Of a DNA stretch of 64,000 nt, positions 1 to 7,370 are shown piece after piece (position 1 is the stretch's first letter; the number at the start of each line of letters is the position of its first letter). The notes under the pieces were generated by a model. The model searched no databases. It saw only the letters and a program-made list of their open reading frames with translations, and was not told the DNA's origin. The stretch is taken from assembly GCA_003612515.1 (NCBI GenBank), contig RAZB01000001.1, positions 434,001-498,000 on the forward strand, written 5' to 3'. A program made the translations under genes and the position numbers. Source of the stretch: a bacterium D16-34 (GTDB lineage: Bacteria > Actinomycetota > Coriobacteriia > Coriobacteriales > Eggerthellaceae).

Positions 1-153
1 CAATACGCTCGATATGAAGGTAGCTATGGTGGTTTTGCCTGCTTCGTTATTGCCAAACACCACGTTCATGCCGGGACGTAAAGGACCGATAAATTTTTGC
101 GAGAAAGTGCCAAATGCTTGCAAGTGAAGACGCTCTAAAAACCACGAACTCAT
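1..153 (-). CDS. AAA ATPase, SbcC/YhaN-like (5' part only)
   Basis: Only the first 51 codons of this minus-strand gene are inside the window. They begin with ATG at 153 and contain a P-loop, GNNEAGKTT, about 35 residues in, preceded by an F-G-x-F pattern typical of the N-terminal lobe of SbcC/RecN/YhaN-type DNA-repair ATPases. The start codon overlaps the TGA of the upstream phosphoesterase gene (ATGA at 150-153), so the two are translationally coupled. A phosphoesterase plus SMC-like ATPase pair normally forms an SbcCD-like or YhaON-like nuclease complex that cuts hairpins and broken DNA ends. Whether it is SbcC or YhaN cannot be decided from this fragment. Confidence 0.75.
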   Translation of the reverse strand, partial: MSSWFLERLHLQAFGTFSQKFIGPLRPGMNVVFGNNEAGKTTIATFISSVL

Positions 154-1436
154 GAGCGCTCATCCCTTGTCAGCAGATCAAGTACTAACGTCTCAGCTTC
201 TGAGGCAAGATCCTCTACGTCTTTAAGGCGACTGAGCAGCGAAGAAAAATTTCTATCGCTAAATTCTTCTTCGAGATAATAAAACTCATCATCAACTATT
301 TCTTGCTGCTCAGATGCAATGCGCATAAATACACTGGGAAATAATCCTTCAGATGCTAACTTGCTTCTATCAAGTGGCATTGTCGTTTTGTTTATGATGG
401 CGTCACAGAAAAATTCGGGGTATGCCTCATTGAGGCTTTCGCGCAAATCCTCAAGCGTCGTTTCGTTGTCTAAAAACCGACAGAGCGAAGTTGTGCCCAC
501 AAGCGTTATACGTGAAATCATTTCTTCGCACTTTGCTTTTCCGTTTAACCGGAAGAATTCGCGAACAATCTTATTTTGAATATCTAAAACGTTTGCGCAA
601 TCATGCACGTCTACAGACAATTGCTGCCACACCACCGACGCTGTTGGAATAAACGAAAGTTGCGCCGGCATATCCTGGCGAAGCGTGACTTCATAGACTC
701 CCCTCGGCCCAGTTTCTTTTATATCGCGTCCTTGGATACATCCAGAAAAAACAATGCGCGGATCTTTTTCGTTTGGCCAAATATAAGGAATATGCACATG
801 ACCTAAAGCCCAATAATCCATGCCTGCGCTGTCAAGCTCCAGTGGTGATGTTGGAGCTTTATATGGATCTAAGTTAAGCCCCGAATGTATTATTCCTACA
901 GCAAAGGGCACATCATCAATGTCAGGATTTGTGGGGCGAAGTGCATCTTTGGCAGCAGCGCGCGTTATGCCTTCTGCGATGGACACATCTTCTGGCCAGG
1001 TCTGATTGAAATAGCTGCGACCGCCAACAATGCAAAGCGGTTTTCCCTGCTTTCGCACTATGGCGAAATTTGGTCGGTCAGCTGAAAACAGTATGGTATT
1101 TGCGGGAAGCGCAAAATAACCATGCTGCCACGAGGTTAGTGGATCATGATTTCCTGCCACAATAAAGACCGGAATATCCGCTTCGGCCAACCGGTTAAGT
1201 CCTGTCACAAAATGCAGATAGTCGCCATATGAGGTTTCTGAAAGATCGAACGAATCACCGCTTATAACCACAAAATCGACGTCACGCTCGATTGCCGCAG
1301 AAATAACGCGGTCATATGCATCGTCAAGTGCATGAATTAAACGTCGCGCCCATTTATCAGATACTGCACGCAAACCGCGAAAAGGCGCACCTAGGTGCAG
1401 GTCGGCAGCATGAATGAACGTGACTTGAGGTTTCAT
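150..1436 (-). CDS. DNA-repair metallophosphoesterase, SbcD/YhaO-like
   Basis: A 428-residue calcineurin-like phosphoesterase of the SbcD/Mre11/YhaO group. Metal-binding motifs are visible in order: DLHLG near residue 12, GDSFD near 59, GNHDP near 96 and GHVHIPY near 213. The C-terminal half carries no motif I recognise and would be the capping and ATPase-binding region. It overlaps the following ATPase gene by four bases and starts 9 bases after the dnaB stop, so the three may be cotranscribed. The protein probably acts as the nuclease subunit of an SbcCD-like complex. The assignment to YhaO rather than SbcD rests only on length and context. Confidence 0.82.
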   Translation of the reverse strand: MKPQVTFIHAADLHLGAPFRGLRAVSDKWARRLIHALDDAYDRVISAAIERDVDFVVISGDSFDLSETSYGDYLHFVTGLNRLAEADIPVFIVAGNHDPLTSWQHGYFALPANTILFSADRPNFAIVRKQGKPLCIVGGRSYFNQTWPEDVSIAEGITRAAAKDALRPTNPDIDDVPFAVGIIHSGLNLDPYKAPTSPLELDSAGMDYWALGHVHIPYIWPNEKDPRIVFSGCIQGRDIKETGPRGVYEVTLRQDMPAQLSFIPTASVVWQQLSVDVHDCANVLDIQNKIVREFFRLNGKAKCEEMISRITLVGTTSLCRFLDNETTLEDLRESLNEAYPEFFCDAIINKTTMPLDRSKLASEGLFPSVFMRIASEQQEIVDDEFYYLEEEFSDRNFSSLLSRLKDVEDLASEAETLVLDLLTRDERS

Positions 1437-1445
1437 CTTGTAACT

Positions 1446-2858
1446 CTATTCGTATTGGACAATACGAGATTCGTCGTAGTAGTCGGCAAACTTGGTGAAC
1501 TCAGGAACGAAAGCAAGCGTAATGTCGCGCGTGGCACCATTGCGGTGCTTTGCCACAATTAGCTTCGCAGTTCCTAAATCTGGTCGCGAATCCATAAGTG
1601 CTTCTTCTTCTGATGTGCTTCGATCCAAAAACATAACGATGTCAGCGTCTTGTTCGATTGCGCCTGACTCACGCAAGTCTGAAAGCATGGGGCGTTTATC
1701 TTTGCCACGTTGTTCAATGCTTCGGCTTAACTGCGACAACGCAATAACTGGCATGTTCAGCTCTTTTGCTAACACTTTAAGACCACGAGAAATCTCTGCT
1801 ACCTCAACGGCACGATTTCCATCAGATCGAGAACGCGGTGGCTGCATAAGCTGCAAATAGTCAACGATGATAATACCCTTATCAATACCACGAAGTTCTC
1901 GACGAGCTTTAGCCCGAAGCTCTAAGATTGAGAGGTTGGTCGTATCATCAAGATACATTGGCAGCATAGATACCGTACTTGCAGCTTGGATAATGGCACC
2001 CTCGTCTGCATCAGTAATATTACCTGACCTAATATTGCTCAAAGCGATACGCGCCTCAGCGGCCAAAATACGTTGAACAATCTGCTCCTTTGACATTTCC
2101 AAAGACAAAAAGGCAACTGTCGAACCCATACGTGCGGCGTTGGTAGCTAAGTTAAGTGCGAACGCGGTTTTTCCAACTGCCGGACGGGCAGCTAAAATGA
2201 TGAGCTCTCCACCACGAAAGCCGCCAAAGAGGTTGTCAATATCAGTAAACCCACTCGGAACACCGGCGAACTGACCTTTGTTACGCTTGAGTTCTTGGAT
2301 GGAGCAATAAGCGTTTTGCACCAACACGTCCATCTTCTCAAATGTTGAAGATACACGTTTTTCGGTTACACCAAATAGTGTTTTTTCAGCTTCTTCCACC
2401 ACGACATCAAGATCATCAGGAGCATCGTAAGCAAGCGCTGAAATAGCAGAACCTGCACGTGAAAGATCGCGAAGCATAGACGTACGCTTGACGATGTCAG
2501 CATGGTTTCTCCAATTAGTGAGCGCTGACGTAAAATCAGCAAGCTCTGCTAAATAGGCTCGACCTCCGATGCTCTCAAGTTGACCTTGTGCTTTTAGATT
2601 ATCTGCCAAAGAAATATGGTCTATAGGAATATGACGTTGTTGCAGATCCAACATCGAAGAAAAAATTGTTTGGTGTGCGAATCGATAAAAGTTTTGCGGA
2701 ACAAGTTTCGCTATAACTTCATCGATTGCATCTTGGGACAACATGCACGCAGCCAGCACTGATTTTTCGGCATCAATATTTTGCGGATCAATTTTTTGGT
2801 TTTGATCGCGAGGTACCTCGGGGGCAAAATCTGGATTATAAGGCTGCGCTGCAGGCAT
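1446..2858 (-). CDS. dnaB: replicative DNA helicase DnaB
   Basis: DnaB unwinds DNA ahead of the replisome. The chosen start is ATG at 2858, giving 470 residues, because AAAGGAG lies just upstream; the reading frame stays open 25 codons further, but that part has no ribosome site and covers the rplI terminator. The N-terminal domain begins with the D-P-Q-N-x-x-A-E-x-S-V-L pattern. The RecA-like domain has a Walker A ARPAVGKT near residue 222, and the Q-L-S-R-S-x-E-x-R and D-L-R-E-S-G motifs are intact. No intein is present. The gene follows the ribosomal-protein operon, as in many bacteria, separated from it by a terminator. Confidence 0.96.
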   Translation of the reverse strand: MPAAQPYNPDFAPEVPRDQNQKIDPQNIDAEKSVLAACMLSQDAIDEVIAKLVPQNFYRFAHQTIFSSMLDLQQRHIPIDHISLADNLKAQGQLESIGGRAYLAELADFTSALTNWRNHADIVKRTSMLRDLSRAGSAISALAYDAPDDLDVVVEEAEKTLFGVTEKRVSSTFEKMDVLVQNAYCSIQELKRNKGQFAGVPSGFTDIDNLFGGFRGGELIILAARPAVGKTAFALNLATNAARMGSTVAFLSLEMSKEQIVQRILAAEARIALSNIRSGNITDADEGAIIQAASTVSMLPMYLDDTTNLSILELRAKARRELRGIDKGIIIVDYLQLMQPPRSRSDGNRAVEVAEISRGLKVLAKELNMPVIALSQLSRSIEQRGKDKRPMLSDLRESGAIEQDADIVMFLDRSTSEEEALMDSRPDLGTAKLIVAKHRNGATRDITLAFVPEFTKFADYYDESRIVQYE

Positions 2859-2903
2859 CTGATCGTCTCCTTTTGAGTAGACCAAGCGGGTTAGTAAGCA
2901 AAA

Positions 2904-2938
2904 GCCCCTTGAGCACTTTTGCAAACGCTGCAAGGGGC
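2904..2938 (-). terminator. terminator of the rpsF-rplI operon
   Basis: An 8-bp stem (GCCCCTTG paired with CAAGGGGC, arms 2904-2911 and 2931-2938) is followed on the minus strand by TTTTGCTT. It sits between rplI and dnaB, so dnaB probably has a promoter of its own or depends on read-through. Confidence 0.7.
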
Positions 2939-2967
2939 ATACCTAATAATGCAAGATGTTGCAGACG

Positions 2968-3522
2968 TTACTCAGAAACCTCTTCCAGGTATTCCGGATC
3001 AACGTCAGACTCTACTGCTTCAACAACAACCTCAGCAGGTGCCTCTTCTACAACAACTTCCTCTTCAACCGGTGCCTCGTCAACACCAACAAGTGCCGTA
3101 ACACTACCTTTAATGTCGCGATAAAGTGACACGGTTACTTTGTGCTGACCAGCAGTCTTGATTGGAGAACCAATCTCAATACGACGACGGTCAACCTCTA
3201 CGCCCAAGTCATTTTGGATTGCATCAGCAATCATTTGAGCGGTGACTGAACCAAAGAGTTGACCTTCTTCGCCAACTTTTGCGTCAATCTTTACCGTAGC
3301 TGCATCCAACTGAGCCTTCAGAGCTTCAGCGTTTGCAATACGGGTCTCTTCGCGCTTCGCAATGTTGTGCTTGCGCTGCTCAAGCTGCTTCAAGTTACCA
3401 GGGGTAGCCTCAACAGCTATTTTCTGGGGAAGCAAGTAGTTGTTAGCAAAGCCACGAGTAACATCAACGATGTCGCCCTCGCCGCCTTTGCCTTTCAACT
3501 CTTGGAGCAGGATAACCTTCAT
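2968..3522 (-). CDS. rplI: 50S ribosomal protein L9 with acidic tail
   Basis: A large-subunit protein. The N-terminal domain starts MKVILLQELKGKGG and reads through the conserved G-x-A-N-N-Y-L-L-P segment, followed by the long central helix and the C-terminal domain. The protein has 184 residues against about 149 in most bacteria. The surplus is a tail from about residue 147 made almost entirely of Glu, Val, Ala and Pro (VEEEVVVEEAPAEVVVEA and more). The ribosome site AAGGAGG overlaps the end of rpsR. It is the last gene of the rpsF-ssb-rpsR-rplI operon. Confidence 0.95.
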   Translation of the reverse strand: MKVILLQELKGKGGEGDIVDVTRGFANNYLLPQKIAVEATPGNLKQLEQRKHNIAKREETRIANAEALKAQLDAATVKIDAKVGEEGQLFGSVTAQMIADAIQNDLGVEVDRRRIEIGSPIKTAGQHKVTVSLYRDIKGSVTALVGVDEAPVEEEVVVEEAPAEVVVEAVESDVDPEYLEEVSE

Positions 3523-3536
3523 AGTTCCTCCTTGCC

Positions 3537-3797
3537 CTAGCGTCCGCGACGATCGCCACGACCGCTTACAGCGGGAACTGAGTATGGCATAAGTGCCATC
3601 TCACGTGCGCGCTTTACGGCATTAGCAATCTCGCGCTGGTGCTGAGTGCATGCACCCGTAACGCGACGGGGTTTAATCTTTCCACGATCAGTAACATACT
3701 TGCGCAGCATTTGCGTATCTTTGTAGTCAATGAACTGCGTGTCCTCTTTACAGAACTGGCAGAACTTGCGACGCGGCTGCTTCGCGTAATCGGCCAT
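3537..3797 (-). CDS. rpsR: 30S ribosomal protein S18
   Basis: An 86-residue small-subunit protein that pairs with S6 on the ribosome platform. It contains C-x-x-C (CQFC) near residue 13 and a further Cys near residue 50, the pattern of zinc-binding S18 variants. The core Y-K-D-x-x-x-L-R-K-Y and the R-x-x-R-A-R-x-x-A-L-x-P segments are intact. It lies between ssb and rplI, preceded by AGAGGT. Confidence 0.96.
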   Translation of the reverse strand: MADYAKQPRRKFCQFCKEDTQFIDYKDTQMLRKYVTDRGKIKPRRVTGACTQHQREIANAVKRAREMALMPYSVPAVSGRGDRRGR

Positions 3798-3817
3798 TAT
3801 CTAACCTCTTTCAAAAG

Positions 3818-4285
3818 TTAAAACGGAATGTCTTCGTCATAAACCGAAGCAGAAGCATCAATAACCGGCGTCATCGGTTGTGCAGGCTGTGCTGGAGCAA
3901 CTACCGGTTGATAGCCGTTGAATCCGCCATTTGCTGCACCTTGTGATGAATCATTATTGCGGGACGACATAAACTCTAATTCGTCAACAATTACTTCGAT
4001 CTTGCTGCGCTTTTGTCCATCACGCTCCCATTGGCTCCAGCGAAGCTTGCCCTCGATGGCAACCTTGCTACCCTTTGAGAGATATTGTGATAATGACTGG
4101 GCGCGTGCACCAAACATCGTGCAATCAATATAGTTCGGGCAATCTTCCCATTCACCAGTTTGAGAATTCTTGCGACGATCATTGACAGCTACACCAAAAC
4201 CCAAGACAGGCATGCCGCTTGCAGTTTGGCGAAGTTCGGGATCTCGTGTTAGGTTTCCGCTAATAATCACACGGTTAATGCTCAT
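3818..4285 (-). CDS. ssb: single-stranded DNA-binding protein
   Basis: Coats single-stranded DNA during replication and recruits partner proteins through its acidic tip. The start chosen is ATG at 4285 (MSINRVIISGNL), 155 residues, because AGAGGTAG lies in front of it; an in-frame ATG 12 codons upstream lacks a ribosome site. The OB-fold covers about residues 1-110, followed by a Gln/Pro/Ala-rich linker and the conserved DEDIPF tip. Its position between rpsF and rpsR is the classic arrangement. Confidence 0.96.
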   Translation of the reverse strand: MSINRVIISGNLTRDPELRQTASGMPVLGFGVAVNDRRKNSQTGEWEDCPNYIDCTMFGARAQSLSQYLSKGSKVAIEGKLRWSQWERDGQKRSKIEVIVDELEFMSSRNNDSSQGAANGGFNGYQPVVAPAQPAQPMTPVIDASASVYDEDIPF

Positions 4286-4332
4286 GTTTCTACCTCTTCT
4301 CATCGCACAGGTTAAACCCATGCTTCAATTTC

Positions 4333-4626
4333 TTAATCGCGATCAGTACGCTTCACGATCATATGACGAACTACGGCATCAGTGATACGCAGAACACGAT
4401 CGAGCTCAGCTACGTTGTCAGGATCTGCATGGAAATCGATGAGAGTGTAGTCACCATCGGTCAGACCGTCGATCTCATAAGCAAGTTTACGCTTGCCCCA
4501 GTTGTCGACATTGTCTACCGTACCTTTGCCCTCGGCGATTGTAGACTCAATACGTGCCATAACAGCACCACGAGTTTCTTCGTCGATTGACGGAGCGACA
4601 ATAAACAGCAATTCATAAGCCTTCAT
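4333..4626 (-). CDS. rpsF: 30S ribosomal protein S6
   Basis: A 97-residue S6 protein beginning MKAYELLFIVAPS, with the W-G-K-R-K-L-A-Y-E-I core. It is preceded by a strong GGAGGTGAG ribosome site. It is the first gene of the rpsF-ssb-rpsR-rplI operon and lies downstream of a GC-rich hairpin that may be its autoregulatory site. Confidence 0.96.
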   Translation of the reverse strand: MKAYELLFIVAPSIDEETRGAVMARIESTIAEGKGTVDNVDNWGKRKLAYEIDGLTDGDYTLIDFHADPDNVAELDRVLRITDAVVRHMIVKRTDRD

Positions 4627-4651
4627 CAGCTCACCTCCTTTGGACTATACG

Positions 4652-4682
4652 GCCCCGGGCTGGTGAAGGCAAACACCGGGGC
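4652..4682 (-). promoter_or_regulatory. GC-rich leader hairpin before rpsF (candidate S6:S18 site)
   Basis: On the minus strand the leader folds from GCCCC paired with GGGGC, with an inner GGTG/CACC pairing and unpaired bases on the 3' side, about 25 bases before the rpsF start. Known rpsF leaders bind the S6:S18 complex through a stem with a bulged CACC/CCG-type element resembling 16S helix 22, and the position and bases here fit. The fold was judged by eye only, and a simple GCCCCGG/CCGGGGC stem is an alternative. Confidence 0.45.
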
Positions 4683-4698
4683 AGGAATTAGCTGTACT

Positions 4699-4704
4699 AT
4701 TCTA
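4699..4704 (-). promoter_or_regulatory. possible extended -10 element for rpsF
   Basis: On the minus strand TGC-TAGAAT occurs about 73 bases upstream of the rpsF start, matching an extended -10 (TGn plus TATAAT-like). No good -35 is visible. It would place the GC-rich hairpin inside the transcript leader. Confidence 0.35.
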
Positions 4705-4771
4705 GCAAACCCGACAGCTATTTGGGCGTTTTAGTTGTATACAGGTCGATTTACACGGTTTGAACACACAA

Positions 4772-4904
4772 AAACTCCGCTGCTGTATTGCCACACAAAC
4801 ACGTTTTTAAAGTACAAATCCTTAACTCAGCTTAATAATCTAACGACAAGCTCTGCGTTATTCCTGAGTAAACGTGTTCATTGTGCCACGCAGCAACGGA
4901 GTTT
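4772..4904. repeat. 133-bp imperfect inverted repeat (structured RNA or small mobile element)
   Basis: The outer arms AAACTCCG-C-TGCTG (4772-4785) and CAGCA-A-CGGAGTTT (4891-4904) match in 13 of 14 positions. Moving inward, CACAA pairs with TTGTG (4794-4798 with 4881-4885), ACACGTTT with AAACGTGT (4799-4806 with 4870-4877), ACTCAG with CTGAGT (4825-4830 with 4864-4869) and AGCTT with AAGCT (4829-4833 with 4848-4852). Nested complementarity along the whole length means it could fold into one long bulged hairpin. It codes for nothing convincing and abuts a parS site. Either a small RNA, a MITE-like element or a chromosome-structure element is possible. Confidence 0.55.
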
Positions 4905-4919
4905 ATTTCACGTGAAACA
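4904..4919. promoter_or_regulatory. parS site 1 (one mismatch)
   Basis: TATTTCACGTGAAACA differs at one outer base from the parS consensus TGTTTCACGTGAAACA bound by ParB. It lies between rpsF and the acidic-protein gene, at the right edge of the 133-bp inverted repeat, and about 22 kb from the predicted origin. Confidence 0.8.
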
Positions 4920-4994
4920 AATATTTATTACGTAGTTTTTCGAATATCTCCAAAGAGAAGCACGCGAGAATTTAATTCGCCTTACATGCAAATC

Positions 4995-5516
4995 TTATAC
5001 GAGATCCTCTTCGTCAATCTCATCTTCTGAAATGTATTTCTCGTCAATCTCTTCTTCGTCATATGAGCTGGCATCTTTAAGCCCGCTCATGAAATTAGGA
5101 GCTTCGCCAATATAGGCAATCTGATCTTCAAACGTAGGTTTGTCGTCAGATAAGGTATAAATGTATCCCACGGCATAACCACTATCTTCTCCCGGGATGC
5201 CGCCTTCTCCAATTATTGCATCTTTCGTGCCATCGTCGGTATCAATATATCCGTCATAAACAAACGCGTAAGCATCTGCACCGCGAGCGTTTTCCACGGT
5301 GTGCTTAGCAAATGCAAAACACTCCTCTACTGAGTCTCCAGGATGGTTTTCGATAAAGAGATTCTCTTTAACAACTAATGAAGTAAAAGGTACAACGTCG
5401 GCACCATTGAGCATTTTTTCTTTCGCTTCTTCAAGAGAAAACACGAGCACCTTTTCTAAAATCTCAGGAATCTCAGGTACTTCGTTTTCTGTTACCTCTA
5501 CAACTCGATCTGCCAT
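4995..5516 (-). CDS. acidic protein of unknown function
   Basis: A 173-residue, very acidic protein that I do not recognise. The start is ATG at 5516, six bases after AGAAGGAAA. There is no signal peptide, membrane segment or cysteine cluster. The middle (about residues 70-140) is rich in Gly, Tyr and Asp and looks folded, and the last 25 residues are nearly all Glu and Asp. It stands alone, facing the rpsF operon in the same direction, with a parS site downstream. It could be a small cytosolic binding protein; no function can be assigned. Confidence 0.7.
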   Translation of the reverse strand: MADRVVEVTENEVPEIPEILEKVLVFSLEEAKEKMLNGADVVPFTSLVVKENLFIENHPGDSVEECFAFAKHTVENARGADAYAFVYDGYIDTDDGTKDAIIGEGGIPGEDSGYAVGYIYTLSDDKPTFEDQIAYIGEAPNFMSGLKDASSYDEEEIDEKYISEDEIDEEDLV

Positions 5517-5678
5517 CAAATTTCCTTCTCTTGGGATTAACTACCTGTTTTAACGTTTTCGACGTTTTGTCGAGCGCTTTTATGTTTATGAATTATACCG
5601 AGGAACTGCTCTACAGCCAAAACTCACGAACTTTTATATGTAGAGACTACAAATTGCGGTTACATGCACTTGTAAAAA

Positions 5679-7016
5679 TCAACGCACCTGTCCGTCGGTG
5701 CCTACCATGGCGCGCAGCTCTTTTTTGCTATGAATGCCAAGCTTTTGATAGATACGTCTCATGTGGGATTTCAGTGTGCCATTGGCGATAACTAACTCCC
5801 GCTCAATCTGTACAGGACTGCGGCCCAAGGCAACGAGCTCTAACACTTCGTGCTCTCGCGCTGATAAACCATGAGCTTCGGCCAAACTGGAGCAGCGGCG
5901 CACCAATTCACTATGTTCGTCGCTCTCATGAGCCATAGCGCCCACGCCAAAAAATGCTGCACCCCAAGGTGTCTTAGAAGAGTGGCCGATAAACAGAAGA
6001 CCGCTCGCTAATACCACCACCACAGTAAGCGCTGCCGGCAGTAGCGTCTCATTTTCGAGACCAGGCAGTGTCCCAGATGCCACAGCTTGGGGTACCTGAT
6101 GCCCTAAGAGCCTAAAAGCGGCCGTCAACTCCTGCACACCGCACAACACAAGTACGGAGACTCCATAACGATGCGAAAGGTCACACAGAAGAAACGTCAA
6201 TACAAGAAACATCAGCGCATAGCCAGCAGAAACAAGCGCATCAGAGACGAAGGCGCCGAGTGCAGCAGTAGCGGGTACCGTGGCAAGACCGCAGACCATC
6301 AAGGCGAAAGGTGTACGATAAATGAGAACGAAGTCGACCTTGCGAAAGCAAAAGCAGGCAAGGAGGAAAACCGAAAACGCTACCGCAGCCACACCAACTG
6401 GGTAAGCATCCCATTGAAACGATGGTGCGCCCTCTCGTACACCGTAGGCAAACTCGTAGACACCGAGCACGATGATAAGCCGCCATGGAAAGTGGTAGCG
6501 ACCCCAACTTCGACGCGGCAAATCCACCGGAGCAATGCGCGCAAAACTTGCCTTAAGACAGAGAAACGACACAATAGGAAGTATCAACATCACAAGAGCC
6601 AGGCGAGTTCCCGTTAACTCTTGAAGCACCCACGAACCTATTGCTCCAAAAAGAAAGGCACCTGAGACATAGGTGACTATAGCTAGAGGCTCAAGACAGC
6701 TATGTAGCTCTGCCCATAATAAGATAAACAGCGCCCCGGCTACACCACCAGAAACTATAGCAACCGCCAAACACGGCCCATACAGCGCCTCGTCCTGCGA
6801 ACCGAAACCGATAAGTACCGCACAAAGCATCGCCAACGCTATTGCTAAACAAGTTGGCCAAAATTTATCATAGAGTGGGGCTATCCGACGTGCAGCCAAT
6901 GCTCCAAAAAGAAATACCGCAAGCAACACAAGCGTGTAGAGGTCTTCACCCCACCAAGCTTGCTCAAAAAAGGCCTCAGAAAAGCTCCGGGCAGCCAAAT
7001 CGTTGTAGGCACGCAT
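5679..7016 (-). CDS. membrane-embedded LuxR-family regulator
   Basis: A 445-residue protein with about twelve hydrophobic segments and a C-terminal LuxR-type helix-turn-helix from roughly residue 375 (LSAREHEVLELVALGRS, then LKSHMRRIYQKLGIHSK). Such regulators are abundant in Eggerthellaceae and usually control the adjacent respiratory reductase; a flavin reductase is divergent here. The 5' end is doubtful. The first ATG of this frame has no ribosome site, and no standard start codon exists further upstream in frame, whereas a neighbouring frame opens with ATG at 7137 and would join this one if one base were removed from the A8 run at 7029-7036 (T8 on the coding strand). The gene may be frameshifted, phase-variable, or start at 7016. 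Confidence 0.8.
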   Translation of the reverse strand: MRAYNDLAARSFSEAFFEQAWWGEDLYTLVLLAVFLFGALAARRIAPLYDKFWPTCLAIALAMLCAVLIGFGSQDEALYGPCLAVAIVSGGVAGALFILLWAELHSCLEPLAIVTYVSGAFLFGAIGSWVLQELTGTRLALVMLILPIVSFLCLKASFARIAPVDLPRRSWGRYHFPWRLIIVLGVYEFAYGVREGAPSFQWDAYPVGVAAVAFSVFLLACFCFRKVDFVLIYRTPFALMVCGLATVPATAALGAFVSDALVSAGYALMFLVLTFLLCDLSHRYGVSVLVLCGVQELTAAFRLLGHQVPQAVASGTLPGLENETLLPAALTVVVVLASGLLFIGHSSKTPWGAAFFGVGAMAHESDEHSELVRRCSSLAEAHGLSAREHEVLELVALGRSPVQIERELVIANGTLKSHMRRIYQKLGIHSKKELRAMVGTDGQVR

Positions 7017-7028
7017 GAAGGCAAAGCC

Positions 7029-7036
7029 AAAAAAAA
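7029..7036. repeat. 8-base homopolymer at the 5' end of the luxR-type gene
   Basis: A run of eight A (eight T on the coding strand) lies just upstream of the first ATG of the LuxR regulator. Seven bases instead of eight would fuse the frame starting at 7137 to the regulator, giving a continuous first membrane helix that reads through P-C-F-F-G-F-A-F-M-R-A-Y. Confidence 0.6.
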
Positions 7037-7224
7037 CAAGGAATAAGCGGACCTGGGGTGGAAAACCACTTCCCCACCAAACTAGCCAATCTGCCCACCG
7101 TCGTCGCGCTGCCTTCTTTTTGTTTCGATTTATCCATAGTAATAAGTATAGTTGAAAGCAGATCGCAACCGCGCATCTCTTTTCCCGTATACAAAACTTT
7201 GCAGTTTTCCCTAATCAGAGCTAA

Positions 7225-7247
7225 AGGGTTACAAGCAGGGTTACAAA
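7225..7247. promoter_or_regulatory. direct repeat, candidate regulator binding site
   Basis: AGGGTTACAAG (7225-7235) and AGGGTTACAAA (7237-7247) repeat with a 12-base period in the divergent region between the LuxR regulator and the flavin reductase. A TTGACC (-35-like) follows at 7249-7254, but no clear -10 can be seen at the right spacing. The rest of the 7017-7370 gap holds only the disputed 5' end of the regulator. The repeat is visible; its role as an operator is an inference. Confidence 0.4.
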
Positions 7248-7370
7248 GTTGACCGTTTTTCTTCTTAATGTGAGATGTGCATTTCAACTAAAAAGATCAT
7301 TCTGCGGATAGACAGCAGAGCTTGAGTGCTCCTTGCTAATACAGACAGTTTTCCAAGAAAGGAACCTATC

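Noticed and set aside
2726-3124. 132-codon Ser/Thr-rich frame antisense to dnaB/rplI
   Set aside because: It is the reverse complement of the Glu/Val-rich L9 tail and has no ribosome site.
4735-4935. 66-codon open frame in the rpsF upstream region
   Set aside because: It runs through the inverted repeat and the parS site, has no ribosome site and no recognisable protein character.
6171-6617. 148-codon open frame antisense to the LuxR gene
   Set aside because: Arg/Lys-rich shadow of the hydrophobic codons of the real gene; the LuxR frame has clear domain structure.
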